Positions 1 to 8,828 of a DNA stretch of 22,959 nucleotides are shown piece by piece. The DNA is from Chloroflexota bacterium. GTDB taxonomy: Bacteria; Chloroflexota; Limnocylindria; Limnocylindrales; CSP1-4. The position numbers and the translations under genes are program-made. Numbering within the stretch: the stretch's first letter is position 1; every line of letters begins with the position of its first letter. The stretch lies in assembly GCA_017860675.1 (NCBI GenBank), contig JAGDMV010000004.1, positions 1 to 22,959 of the forward strand, given 5' to 3'. Below the pieces are notes generated by a model. The model ran no database searches. It had not been told where the DNA came from and worked only from the letters and a program-made list of their open reading frames with translations.

Positions 1-1182
<1,182 letters not shown>

Positions 1183-1432
1183 GGGCGTGGGTTCCTCCAG
1201 GCTTCGGTCACCGTACGGCACGCCCGCGTCAACTCCAGCGATCGGCGGGCCGAGCACTGCCGCGAGTCTGACGGCTGGCAGCCCCGCCGCGGAAGGGCCG
1301 AACGGGGCGGGGGCAGCCGGTTCGAACGGCCCGGCCAACCCGGGCGCAATGGTCCCGCCACTCGGCCGGTACTGGATCGCAACCGTGGCATCCGTCGTGG
1401 GTGAGCCCGAGGCATCCGGGGACCGAGACCCG
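1183..1432. other. Intergenic gap between gdhA and degV
   Basis: About 250 nt lie between two minus-strand genes. Apart from the Shine-Dalgarno and a weak -10-like TACGGT (1210-1215) serving the dehydrogenase, I see no gene, repeat or hairpin followed by a T-run. Overlapping open frames here have no start signal or family resemblance. Confidence 0.5.
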
Positions 1433-2299
1433 CTAGGCCGACCGACGCAGGATGACCGCACCCATGCAGCGCGGCCCCACATGGGGCCCGATGGACGGCC
1501 CGAGGATCGCCAGGATGACGGACGCCGGGTCGATCGCGCCCGGCAGGCGAGCCAGGAGCTCGTCCCGGAAGGCGACCGGGTCGGTCCCCTCGCCGGGCGA
1601 GTAGAGCACCGCGGTCTTCTCGGCCTCGCGGCCTCCGGCGACGCGATCGAGGACGCGTGCGCGCGCCTTGGACCTGGTGCGGGGCTTCTCGACGACCTCG
1701 ACGACACCGTCAGCGACCGTGATGATCGGCTTGATCGACAGGAGCGTCGCGATCGTCGCCCTCCCGGCCGAGAGGCGCCCTCCCTTGCGCAGGTACTCGA
1801 TCGTGTCGAGGGCGAGGTACATTTCCAGGTCCGCCATCCGCGCCCGGACGGACGCCGCGATCTCGGCCGCGGACCGGCCCTCGTCGGCCAGGTCGGCCGC
1901 ATGAAGCACCAGCATGGCCTCGGCGATCGAGGCGGTCTCCGAATCGACGACCGTCACATCGCGCCCCGGGAGCATCTGCGCCCCGACCTCGGCGCTCTTG
2001 AACGAGGCCGACAGCATGGTCGAGATGGTGATGCAGACAACGGCCTCGGCGCCGGCATCAAACGCGGCCTGGTACGCGTCGCGGAACGTGGCCGGCGATG
2101 CCGCGGCCGTGCCGGGCCAGGGCGCGCCAGGGGCGAGCATCCGCTCCCAGAACACGGCCGTCGACATGTCGACGCCGGCCCGGAACTGCTCTTCGCCGAA
2201 GATGACGAACAGGGGCACGACGGCGATGCCGCGGGCGGCGGCAATCTCCGGCGGCAGGTCGGCGGTGGAGTCGGTGATGATCGCGACTCGACGCGGCAT
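1433..2299 (-). CDS. DegV-family fatty-acid-binding protein
   Basis: 288 aa, the usual length of the DegV family, whose members bind a fatty acid; some act as the acyl carrier for FakA-type fatty acid kinases. Family signatures visible in order are the N-terminal ITDSTADLP (8-16), the phosphate/carboxylate loop TISTMLSASF (91-100) with Ser93, VVDSETAS (117-124), EYLRKGGRLS (168-177), the KPIITV stretch (190-195) and a C-terminal GPSIGPHVGP (267-276). No signal peptide or membrane segment is seen, so it should be cytoplasmic. No fakA-like gene lies nearby. The ATG start is supported by GAGG about 6 nt upstream and by a TATCAT -10-like box at 2347-2352. The ligand is inferred from the family. 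Confidence 0.93.
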   Translation of the reverse strand: MPRRVAIITDSTADLPPEIAAARGIAVVPLFVIFGEEQFRAGVDMSTAVFWERMLAPGAPWPGTAAASPATFRDAYQAAFDAGAEAVVCITISTMLSASFKSAEVGAQMLPGRDVTVVDSETASIAEAMLVLHAADLADEGRSAAEIAASVRARMADLEMYLALDTIEYLRKGGRLSAGRATIATLLSIKPIITVADGVVEVVEKPRTRSKARARVLDRVAGGREAEKTAVLYSPGEGTDPVAFRDELLARLPGAIDPASVILAILGPSIGPHVGPRCMGAVILRRSA

Positions 2300-2346
2300 G
2301 GATTCCCTCGCGCTCCGGGGACGGCCACCGGCCGTCCGATCGGCCG

Positions 2347-2352
2347 ATGATA
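2347..2352 (-). promoter_or_regulatory. Putative -10 element for degV
   Basis: TATCAT on the minus strand in the 87-nt gap between the MFS gene and degV. It predicts a start near 2340 and a leader of about 40 nt. No convincing -35 is seen. It suggests degV is not purely dependent on read-through from the MFS gene. Confidence 0.4.
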
Positions 2353-2386
2353 CGGCGGACCGGCCGGACTGCTGCCTGCCAGCCTG

Positions 2387-3670
2387 CTACCGGGCCGGGC
2401 TCGCCTCCGCCGCGGTCGTCCCGACCTGGTGCTCGTAGCGCCGCAGCCAGCCGAGCGGGATCACGGCGAGGACGAGCAGCGCCAGCGACGCCAGGAGGAG
2501 GCCGTCGATCGCCTTCCAGCTGGCCGCCGCGCCGCCGATCATCGCCCCGCCGATCTGGCCCAGCGCGAGGAAGACCGAGTAGAGACCCATGATCGCCCCC
2601 CGGTCCTCCGGGTACGGCTCGCTCATGTCCGCCAGCAGCCCGATTGCCGCCGGAGTCGCACCGGCCAGCACGAACAGCCCGGCGATGAACACCAGGCCGC
2701 AGCAGACGAGGATCGGGATCGCCAGCTGCTGCCCGTGGTTGATGATGAGCGCAGCTCCTACGAGCGCCGCGCCGCCGAGGATCCCATAGAAGATGATCGT
2801 CGTCCGCCGCAGCGTTCTGAAGCGGTTCCCCCAGTAGACCAGCCCGGCCACGAACACCGCGCCGCCGGCCACCAGCGCTACGCTGATCATGACCGGCTCG
2901 AAGCCTTGGATCAGCCACTGGTCGCTGAACTCCGGGTTCGGCTCGGACACGAAGGCGAACAGGCCCTGGGCGGACCAGATCCCGATCGCCGCGTTGACCG
3001 CGATCCAGGTCGGGGCCAGCAGCCAGACGTGGGCCCCCGAGAGGATCGTCCAGTAGCGCCGCAGGGTGACGTGGCGGCGGTGCTCCCGTCCCCCGTGGTC
3101 GGCGCGCGGGTCGGCGACCCCCAGCCGGTAGATCAGCCAGGAGACCCCGTACATGCCGGCGTTGAGGAAGAAGGCGAGCGGCCCGAAGATCGCATAGAGC
3201 GGGCCGGCCACGATCAGCCCCGCGCCGAGCCCGGCCAGCGTCGCCAGCTCGAAGCGCGCCGCGGCCTTGCCGCGCAGCCCTTCGTCGGCGGCCGTGGCCA
3301 GGGCGATGAAGCCCAGGATCGAGGGCACGCTGGCGGCCGTGGACGACCCCTCGAGCCAGCGCGTCGCGCCCAGGACGTAGAGGTTCGTGGTGAGGCCGGT
3401 GAGGATCACCGCCACCGCCCCGAAGGCGGGACCCAGCTCCATGATCCGGTGGTAGCCGAAGCGGTCGGCCAGCGCCCCGAAGAGCGGCGAGAGGGCAAGC
3501 TCGGCGACGTAGAACGTCGCCGCGAACAGGCCGAGAACCAGCGGGTCCACCGGCTCGCCACCGTGCTCCGGCAGCTCGGCCAGGTAGTAGACCAGCATCG
3601 TGCCCGTCAGGCCGGTGCTCAGGCGGAGGGTGAAGGTGCCGAGGATGACGGCCCACAGGGAGCGCTCCAC
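2387..3670 (-). CDS. MFS permease, 12-helix type
   Basis: 427 aa from the GTG at 3670. The protein is almost entirely hydrophobic segments separated by short charged loops, as expected for a Major Facilitator Superfamily transporter. The first half has the loop 2-3 signature in the form GALADRFGYHR (motif A-like). A cytoplasmic charged loop containing PRADHGGREHRRH separates the halves, and the second half has a loop near EPYPEDRGAIMGL. The substrate cannot be read from sequence. I chose the GTG start because TACCCT ends 6 nt upstream with no Shine-Dalgarno, the same arrangement as other genes here; an in-frame ATG at 3703 would add 11 residues and overlap the promoter of the divergent gene. 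The reading frame stays open to 4111, but that part is antisense to the neighbouring gene and is not protein-like. Confidence 0.85.
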   Translation of the reverse strand: MERSLWAVILGTFTLRLSTGLTGTMLVYYLAELPEHGGEPVDPLVLGLFAATFYVAELALSPLFGALADRFGYHRIMELGPAFGAVAVILTGLTTNLYVLGATRWLEGSSTAASVPSILGFIALATAADEGLRGKAAARFELATLAGLGAGLIVAGPLYAIFGPLAFFLNAGMYGVSWLIYRLGVADPRADHGGREHRRHVTLRRYWTILSGAHVWLLAPTWIAVNAAIGIWSAQGLFAFVSEPNPEFSDQWLIQGFEPVMISVALVAGGAVFVAGLVYWGNRFRTLRRTTIIFYGILGGAALVGAALIINHGQQLAIPILVCCGLVFIAGLFVLAGATPAAIGLLADMSEPYPEDRGAIMGLYSVFLALGQIGGAMIGGAAASWKAIDGLLLASLALLVLAVIPLGWLRRYEHQVGTTAAEASPAR

Positions 3671-3676
3671 CCGCGC

Positions 3677-3682
3677 AGGGTA
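3677..3682 (-). promoter_or_regulatory. -10 element of leaderless MFS gene
   Basis: TACCCT on the minus strand followed by 6 nt and the GTG at 3670. The expected transcription start falls on or next to the start codon, and no Shine-Dalgarno is possible. It lies back to back with the plus-strand -10 at 3703-3708. Confidence 0.5.
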
Positions 3683-3702
3683 ATGCCTGCACGGGCCGGC
3701 CA

Positions 3703-3708
3703 TACAAT
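3703..3708 (+). promoter_or_regulatory. -10 element of leaderless GGT-family gene
   Basis: TACAAT, five of six matches to the sigma70 -10 consensus, in GC-rich surroundings. Its last base is 7 nt before the GTG at 3716, so the mRNA is predicted to begin at the start codon. No good -35 is seen. Confidence 0.6.
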
Positions 3709-3715
3709 CGATCCC

Positions 3716-5416
3716 GTGAGCGCTCCTGCCGCGCCTTCCGTGCCCGCCCGTCCGCTCGTCCCGGCCGCCATGGCCCGCGGGGCCTCGGCCGCGGTCGTGG
3801 CGCCGCATCCGCTGGCGACAGCGGCCGGTCTCGGTATCCTGCGCGCCGGCGGGACGGCGGTGGACGCGGCGATCGCCACCAACGCCGTCCTTGCAGTGGT
3901 GGCCGGCTATGCCTGCGGCCTCGGCGGCGACGCGTTCTGGCTCGCCTGGGACGAGGAGGCGGGTCGCCAGGTCGGGCTGAACGGCTCGGGCCGCGCCGGG
4001 TCGCGGGCCGAAGCGGCGGCACTCCGGGCGTCCGGCCTGGCCGAGCTTCCCGCGCGTGGCCCGCTGACTGTCACCGTGCCCGGCGCGGTGCGATCCTGGG
4101 GCGACGCCCACTCCCGGTTCGGCAGCCTGCCGCCTGCGTCACTTCTCGCCCCGGCCATCGAGCTGGCCGGCGAGGGGTTCCCGGCCGACGACGCCTGGCG
4201 CCTCGCCGTCGAGCGTGCCGCCGCCGTCTTCGCCGCGGACCTCGGGCCGGCGGCCGCCGGCTGGCACGCGGTCTACCGGCCGGCAGGGCGGCCATGGCGG
4301 CCGGGCGAGCGCGTCCGGCTCCCGGCGCTGGCCTCCACCATCGAGCGGCTCGCATCTGCCGGCTGGGACGACTTCTACAGCGGCGACATCGGGCGGCGCC
4401 AGGCGGCCGCGCTCGAGGCCGCCGGGACACCCGTCACCGCCGCCGACCTGGCCGCCCACGCATCCAGCTGGACAGAGCCCCTCGGGATCGATTACCGCGG
4501 CACCCGGGTGACGGCCCATCCGCCCAACAGCTGCGGGCTGGTCGCCCTCCAGATCCTGTCCATCCTGGCTCGGATGGAGGCGCCGGCGGCGGCCGAGTTC
4601 CTGCCCGGCGACGGCGGGGCGACGGCCGGGCCGGACGTCGACTGGGTGCACGCCGGGATCGAGGCCACGAAGCTGGCCCTGGCCGACCGCGACCGCTGGC
4701 TGGCGGATCCGGATCGCGTGCCGGTCCCGGTCGAAAGGCTGCTCGACCCGGCCTACCTGGACGAGCTGGCCTCACGGATCGTTCCCGGCCGGGCGGCGAC
4801 ACCGCCCCCCGCCGCCCTTCCGCCCGGCGGGGGCACCGTCTGGCTCGGGGTGGTTGATCGCGCGGGCAACGCGGTCAGCCTGGTCCAGTCGAACTTCGGC
4901 GGTTTCGGCTCGGGCATCGTCGACCCGGCGACCGGCATCGGCTACCAGAACCGGGGCACCTACTTCCGCCTGGAACCGGGCCACCCCAACGCCCTGGCGC
5001 CGGGGAAGCGGACGCTCCACACCCTCATGCCGGGGATGCTCTTCCGGGACGGCCGGCCATGGATCGTGCTGGGCTCGATGGGCGGCGACGCCCAGCCGGC
5101 CATCCATGCCCAGGTCGTGTCGGCCCTTGTCGACGGGGGCGTGGACGTCGCCTCGGCCGTTGCCGCCCCGCGCTGGTTCCCCGAGCCGGTCGCCCCATAC
5201 GCCCCGCCGGACCAGGTCAGGATCGAGCCGCGCTTCCGGGCCGGCGTCCTGCCGGGGCTGGCGGCACGAGGGCATCGCCTTGAGGTGGTGACGCCCTTCG
5301 ACTCGGGCCTGGGCCACTGCCACGCGATCGAGCTGGTGGACGGCGGACCTGCCGGCGGCGGAACCCTGGCGGCGGCGACCGACCCCCGATCGGCCGGCCT
5401 GCCGGCAACCTGGTGA
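3716..5416 (+). CDS. Gamma-glutamyltransferase/acylase-family Ntn hydrolase (YwrD-like)
   Basis: 566 aa, a typical length. Family members are proenzymes that cleave themselves before a catalytic Thr and then hydrolyse or transfer gamma-glutamyl (or acyl) groups. The N-terminal half shows HPLATAAGLGIL, GGTAVDAA and GLGGDAF, all typical of the large subunit. The predicted self-cleavage Thr is Thr374 in GGGTVWLGVVD, followed by GNAVSL, FGSG, NRGTYF, PGKRTLHTLMP and GSMGGD. Classical GGT has a TTH motif at the cleavage point; here it is TVW, as in the YwrD branch, so the real substrate may not be glutathione. No signal peptide is seen, although classical GGTs are exported. The GTG start fits the -10 spacing; an in-frame ATG at 3770 is a less likely alternative. 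The 178-aa gene follows after 24 nt. Confidence 0.9.
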   Translation: MSAPAAPSVPARPLVPAAMARGASAAVVAPHPLATAAGLGILRAGGTAVDAAIATNAVLAVVAGYACGLGGDAFWLAWDEEAGRQVGLNGSGRAGSRAEAAALRASGLAELPARGPLTVTVPGAVRSWGDAHSRFGSLPPASLLAPAIELAGEGFPADDAWRLAVERAAAVFAADLGPAAAGWHAVYRPAGRPWRPGERVRLPALASTIERLASAGWDDFYSGDIGRRQAAALEAAGTPVTAADLAAHASSWTEPLGIDYRGTRVTAHPPNSCGLVALQILSILARMEAPAAAEFLPGDGGATAGPDVDWVHAGIEATKLALADRDRWLADPDRVPVPVERLLDPAYLDELASRIVPGRAATPPPAALPPGGGTVWLGVVDRAGNAVSLVQSNFGGFGSGIVDPATGIGYQNRGTYFRLEPGHPNALAPGKRTLHTLMPGMLFRDGRPWIVLGSMGGDAQPAIHAQVVSALVDGGVDVASAVAAPRWFPEPVAPYAPPDQVRIEPRFRAGVLPGLAARGHRLEVVTPFDSGLGHCHAIELVDGGPAGGGTLAAATDPRSAGLPATW

Positions 5417-5440
5417 ACGCGTGAACGAGGTGTGCACCGG

Positions 5441-5977
5441 ATGAGCGAGCCGCCGCCCTTGCTCTACGGCGGGCCCCGCCACGCGATCGTCCGCCGCTAC
5501 GCGGCGCTCGATGTCGACGACCTGAAGGCCCTCGCTGCCGCCGTCGAGAAGCTGGCGCACGAGAAGGAGATGCGGAAGAAGGTCGACTACGGCTACTGGT
5601 GGGCCTGGTACGACGGGCCGCGGCTCAGCCGGGCCGAGGAGAGCGAGATCGACGAGCTGTTCACCGACGTCGTGGTGGCGATCGCGACCGGCGTCACCGG
5701 CCTCGACGTGGCCCGGTTCGGGACTCGTCTGCGGCCGCAGAGCGAGGGCCCCCTCGAGCGCCTGACGAGCTTCTTCACCGGCCGTCCCAGCCACCCGCTC
5801 CAGGACGCCGCGATCGGCCTGATGGAGGACGCCTGCGCACCGTGGGACCCGCGCTACGGGTTCATCGCCGCCTGGAACGCCGCCTGCGCGGTCGCCTTCC
5901 GCGGCCGAATCCCCGAGCGGACGGAGGCGATCCTGTCGGCTGCCTGGCGGGCGGTCTTCGGCGACCTGCCTGCCTGA
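5441..5977 (+). CDS. Uncharacterised 178-aa protein
   Basis: I do not recognise this family. The protein is soluble, largely helical and rich in aromatic residues, with a conspicuous YGYWWAWYDGP patch (50-60) and a charged helix EKLAHEKEMRKK (36-47). A moderately hydrophobic segment around 77-88 is too short and polar for a membrane span. The C-terminal third (about 140-175) is again helical and rich in Ala and Trp. There are two Cys and no metal-binding pattern. I chose the ATG at 5441 because GAGG lies 10 nt upstream; a GTG at 5432 would add three residues. Start spacing of 24 nt after the GGT-family gene suggests co-transcription. Its high third-position GC supports a real gene. Confidence 0.75.
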   Translation: MSEPPPLLYGGPRHAIVRRYAALDVDDLKALAAAVEKLAHEKEMRKKVDYGYWWAWYDGPRLSRAEESEIDELFTDVVVAIATGVTGLDVARFGTRLRPQSEGPLERLTSFFTGRPSHPLQDAAIGLMEDACAPWDPRYGFIAAWNAACAVAFRGRIPERTEAILSAAWRAVFGDLPA

Positions 5978-6071
5978 GGGGGGCCTCCGGGACCTCGCGG
6001 ACCAACCGGCGCCGTGCCGCCGCGGTGCGGAACCTGGCCGCCCGCGGCCGCTCCGCACGCCGGACGTCGCC

Positions 6072-6077
6072 TATCCT
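6072..6077 (+). promoter_or_regulatory. Putative -10 element for the 87-aa gene
   Basis: TATCCT in the 137-nt gap after the 178-aa gene. The predicted start near 6084 gives a roughly 30-nt leader carrying the Shine-Dalgarno GGAGG (6105-6109). No -35 is evident. Confidence 0.4.
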
Positions 6078-6114
6078 TGGGGCGGTCGCCGGTCCGGCAG
6101 CAGCGGAGGGTCGC

Positions 6115-6378
6115 GTGTCCTCGAACGTCAGCCAGAGCTATCCCTACTCGAGCGAGACGGAGGCCGAGCGCGCGGCCGCGGTCGCCGCGATCGTCGGCGC
6201 CAACGAGGGGCTGGCGACGACCCTGGCTGCCGAGGCGACGCCCCTCGACGCCCAGGAGCGATGGTGGATCTACTACCACGGGGGCTGCGGCGGGACCTTC
6301 CACGCGGCCGGCTACGCGAGGCAGCGACGCGCGATCGTCGTGGCCTGCGACCGCTGCGGCAGGACTGCCCTGCGCTGA
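6115..6378 (+). CDS. Uncharacterised 87-aa protein with C-terminal CxxC
   Basis: No family recognised. The start is a GTG with GGAGG 5 nt upstream, a strong ribosome-binding context that supports the call. The N-terminal half is an Ala/Glu-rich helix. The C-terminal half is compact: WWIYYHGGCGGTFHAAGY (50-67) and then a CDRCGR motif (78-83). His55, Cys58, His63, Cys78 and Cys81 could together bind a metal such as zinc or form a redox pair, but no standard zinc-ribbon spacing is present. No signal peptide or membrane segment. The AzlC gene begins 39 nt downstream on the same strand, so the two may share a transcript. Function unknown. Confidence 0.7.
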   Translation: MSSNVSQSYPYSSETEAERAAAVAAIVGANEGLATTLAAEATPLDAQERWWIYYHGGCGGTFHAAGYARQRRAIVVACDRCGRTALR

Positions 6379-6417
6379 ACCCGGACCGGTCGCTCGCGTG
6401 ATCGTGGCACCCCAGCG

Positions 6418-7236
6418 ATGACGGACGGACCGCCCGCCGCAGGGCCGGCGGCCGATGACGGCTCGACCGTCCGCCTGGCGCGCCGCCGGCTCGCTGTCGA
6501 CGGGCTGGGGATCGCTGCGATCGGGATCGGCTTCGGGCTCGTCTTCGGCCTCGCGGCCAGGGAGGCGGGCTACTCCCTGGTGGAAGCCGTGGCGATGAGC
6601 ACCATCGTCTTCGCCGGCGCCGCCCAGCTGGCGGCTGCCGGCCTCGTGGCGGCCGGGGCGGGCTGGCCGCTGATCGTGCTCCTCACCGCGTTCCTCAACG
6701 CCCGTCACCTTCTCTACGCGGCCGCCCTCGCCCCGTGGCTGCGCGAGCAGTCGCGGCCGCGGCGCGCCGCCATGGCCCACGTGCTGACCGACGAGGCGTT
6801 CGCCCTCACCCTGGTGCACTTCCGCCGCCTCGGACGGGCCGACCCCGGTGGCTACGCCATCGCCGCCGTCGCGGTCATGTTCATCCCCTGGAACGCGGCC
6901 ACCATCGCCGGCTTCCTGGCTGGAGAGGCGGTCCCCGACCCGCGGGTCATCGCCCTGGACATCATCTTCCCGGCGGCGATGGCCGGGCTGGCCGTCGGCC
7001 TGGTGAGCGGCCGGCGGGAGCTGGTCGCAGCCGTGACCGGCGCGCTGGTCGCGGTCGTCGTCGGGCTGGCGATCGATCCTTCGGTCGGAATCATCGCCGG
7101 CGGCCTGGCCGGCCCGTTCGCCGGCCTTGCCGTGCCGCGCCGTGACCCGGCCGTGCCCGAGCCGGACGAGCTGCCGGCCGACCCGGCGACGTTCGCGGCG
7201 GTGCCCGGCCGATCCGACGACGGGATGGCGCCGTGA
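6418..7236 (+). CDS. azlC: AzlC-family branched-chain amino acid exporter subunit
   Basis: 272 aa integral membrane protein; with its AzlD partner it exports branched-chain amino acids and analogues in the characterised AzlCD/YgaZH systems. It has several hydrophobic helices and the family hallmarks FAGAAQLAA (65-73), FLNARHLLYAAALAP (92-106) and HVLTDEAFAL (121-130). The last 35 or so residues are a polar, Pro/Asp-rich tail. The next gene starts in a 4-nt GTGA overlap with this stop, typical translational coupling for azlCD. No clear Shine-Dalgarno precedes the ATG. The exact substrate is an inference. Confidence 0.92.
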   Translation: MTDGPPAAGPAADDGSTVRLARRRLAVDGLGIAAIGIGFGLVFGLAAREAGYSLVEAVAMSTIVFAGAAQLAAAGLVAAGAGWPLIVLLTAFLNARHLLYAAALAPWLREQSRPRRAAMAHVLTDEAFALTLVHFRRLGRADPGGYAIAAVAVMFIPWNAATIAGFLAGEAVPDPRVIALDIIFPAAMAGLAVGLVSGRRELVAAVTGALVAVVVGLAIDPSVGIIAGGLAGPFAGLAVPRRDPAVPEPDELPADPATFAAVPGRSDDGMAP

Positions 7237-7565
7237 GCATCGAGCTGGTCGGCCTGGCGGTCCTCATGGCCGCCGTCACCTACCCGAGCCGGGCGATCCC
7301 CCTGCTCCTGCCCGGCTTCGAGCGCCTGTCGCCGCGCGTGCTCGAGTACCTGCGGCTGGTCGGGCCGGCCGTGCTGGCCGCGCTCGCCGCGTCGGCCGTG
7401 CTCGTCGTCCGCGACGCGGCCGGCCGGCCGACGCTCGCCGTCGGCATCGAGCTGCTGGCGGTGGCTGCCGCGGTGGCCGTGGTGCGCTGGCGGCGGAACC
7501 TGCTGCTGGCACTGCTGGTCGCGGTCGTCATCGTCGCCGCCGCCCGGGCGATCGGCGCCGGCTAG
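7233..7565 (+). CDS. azlD: AzlD-domain exporter subunit
   Basis: 110 aa with about four hydrophobic segments, the expected length of the small AzlD/YgaH subunit. It begins with a GTG that overlaps the azlC stop by 4 nt. The early VTYPSRAIPLLL and the following LRLVGPAVLAAL match the AzlD pattern. It should form the export complex with AzlC in the cytoplasmic membrane. Its TAG stop lies in a CTAG palindrome that also supplies the stop of the converging gene on the other strand. Confidence 0.9.
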   Translation: MSIELVGLAVLMAAVTYPSRAIPLLLPGFERLSPRVLEYLRLVGPAVLAALAASAVLVVRDAAGRPTLAVGIELLAVAAAVAVVRWRRNLLLALLVAVVIVAAARAIGAG

Positions 7566-8725
7566 GGTCGATCGCCCGTGCCTGCCTGCCCGGCACGCCG
7601 GATGAGGAGATCGAGGAGGATGGCCGCCCACAGCATCGCCTCGTCGGCGTGCCACAGGCCGAGCCGCCCGCGGTATGGCCGGAGGTCGTCACCGAGAACC
7701 TCCCAGAGCGTGCCATCCCGCTCCACCAGGGCGGCATAGCGCCCGATCGCGGCGTCGGTGCCCGGTGCCTCGACCCGGTCCATCACGTCGAGGGCCATCG
7801 CCCCGAGCGATGTCCAGATGGCGGTGCCCTGATAGTCGGGCAGCAAGGCTCCCTGGAGCCGGTCCTCGCGCGCCGACCGCCGCGCCGCGTAGCGCAGCGG
7901 GAGCGGCCGCGCGAGGCCCTCGTGCTCGATCCTGGCCAGCATCTCGACGGCGCCGAGGTCGTCGGGCACGATCCGCAGCCAGAAGGGGACGACGTTCGCG
8001 TCGCCCGTGACCAGAGCGGCCTCGCGGGTCCCCGGCCGGCCCTCGGCGAAGTGATCGCCCCGCCAGAAGCCGGCCACGAGGCGGTCCGCTGCGCCGGCCG
8101 CGAAAGGGAGTGGGAACCAGCCCGTCTCGCGCAGCTCGCGCTCGAGCAGCGCCACCATGGCGTGGGCATATGCGTTCGGCCCCGACCGGACGGTGTCGCG
8201 GTGGGTGGAGAACGGCCGATCGTCGCGAACCCAGCCGCCGGCCGGCTCGACGACGACAGCGCCGAAGTGCCCGACCTCGGCGCCCAGGAGCGCGGCGTGA
8301 CGGGTCGCCAGCAGCTCCCCGGACGGCGCCGCCCTGAGCGCCCGGAGCAGGAGCGGGAGCGAGTCGACGCCGTAGTCCCAGACGTCGGCCGGACGATCGC
8401 CGGGGAAGATCGTGGTCGTCACCCGGCCGTGCCGCTTCCAGGCCGCAAGGGCCCACTCAAGGCTGGCGTCCACCCGGGCGCCTTCCCCCAGGCGCACCAG
8501 GGCCTGAGCGCTGAAGCCGAAGTCGCGGGTCCAGAACTGGCGGAAGTGGCCACCTGAGGCGTCGAGGTGGCGTCCGTCTGCACACGAAGCGACGACCGCG
8601 GCGAGGATCGAGACGGCGTCGCCCCGGTGGCGCACGTGGCCGCGGATCGCGCGACGAGCCATCCGGATCCCGCTCGTGGCGTACGCGGGCAGGATCGCCG
8701 GGTCGACGAGGGCACGCATGCGCAT
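7562..8725 (-). CDS. Putative (alpha/alpha)6-barrel glycoside hydrolase-like protein
   Basis: 387 aa, soluble, no signal peptide. The overall pattern resembles six-hairpin glycosidases (amylo-alpha-1,6-glucosidase, glucoamylase or neutral-invertase-like): an aromatic/acidic motif HFRQFWTRDFGFSAQAL (60-76), then FPGDRPADVWDYGVDSLPL, RSGPNAYAHAM, DANVVPFWL, and near the end DYQGTAIWTSLGAMALD and LGLWHADEAMLWAA. The RD, DVWDYGVDS and HADEA acidic residues are candidate catalytic positions, but I cannot assign the pair. The ATG at 8725 has GGAG 8 nt upstream; GTG 8734 is an alternative. A TAGACT at 8788-8793 on this strand could be its -10. It converges on azlD with overlapping stops. Substrate unknown. 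Confidence 0.7.
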   Translation of the reverse strand: MRMRALVDPAILPAYATSGIRMARRAIRGHVRHRGDAVSILAAVVASCADGRHLDASGGHFRQFWTRDFGFSAQALVRLGEGARVDASLEWALAAWKRHGRVTTTIFPGDRPADVWDYGVDSLPLLLRALRAAPSGELLATRHAALLGAEVGHFGAVVVEPAGGWVRDDRPFSTHRDTVRSGPNAYAHAMVALLERELRETGWFPLPFAAGAADRLVAGFWRGDHFAEGRPGTREAALVTGDANVVPFWLRIVPDDLGAVEMLARIEHEGLARPLPLRYAARRSAREDRLQGALLPDYQGTAIWTSLGAMALDVMDRVEAPGTDAAIGRYAALVERDGTLWEVLGDDLRPYRGRLGLWHADEAMLWAAILLDLLIRRAGQAGTGDRP

Positions 8726-8787
8726 CGCGATCACTCCGTGGCAGGCGGCCGTGACGGGCCCAGGCCCGCTCCGGCCGACCCGGCACG

Positions 8788-8793
8788 AGTCTA
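8788..8793 (-). promoter_or_regulatory. Possible -10 element for the glycosidase-like gene
   Basis: TAGACT on the minus strand, giving a predicted leader of about 55 nt that carries the GGAG ribosome site. No clear -35. It lies within 30 nt of the divergent -10 at 8816-8821. Confidence 0.3.
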
Positions 8794-8815
8794 GCCCCGG
8801 CCGTCGTGGCGGTGC

Positions 8816-8821
8816 CATACT
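8816..8821 (+). promoter_or_regulatory. -10 element of leaderless GT87-like gene
   Basis: CATACT (four of six consensus matches including the key A and final T) ending 7 nt before the ATG at 8829. No Shine-Dalgarno precedes that ATG. Confidence 0.5.
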
Positions 8822-8828
8822 CGGGCCG

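Noticed and set aside
2429..3715. Upstream extension of the GGT-family reading frame
   Set aside because: This part is antisense to the MFS permease, is low complexity and precedes the promoter TACAAT; the real start is at 3716.
3671..4111. N-terminal extension of the MFS reading frame
   Set aside because: It overlaps the divergent GGT-family gene in antisense and lacks membrane character; the permease starts at about 3670 (or 3703).
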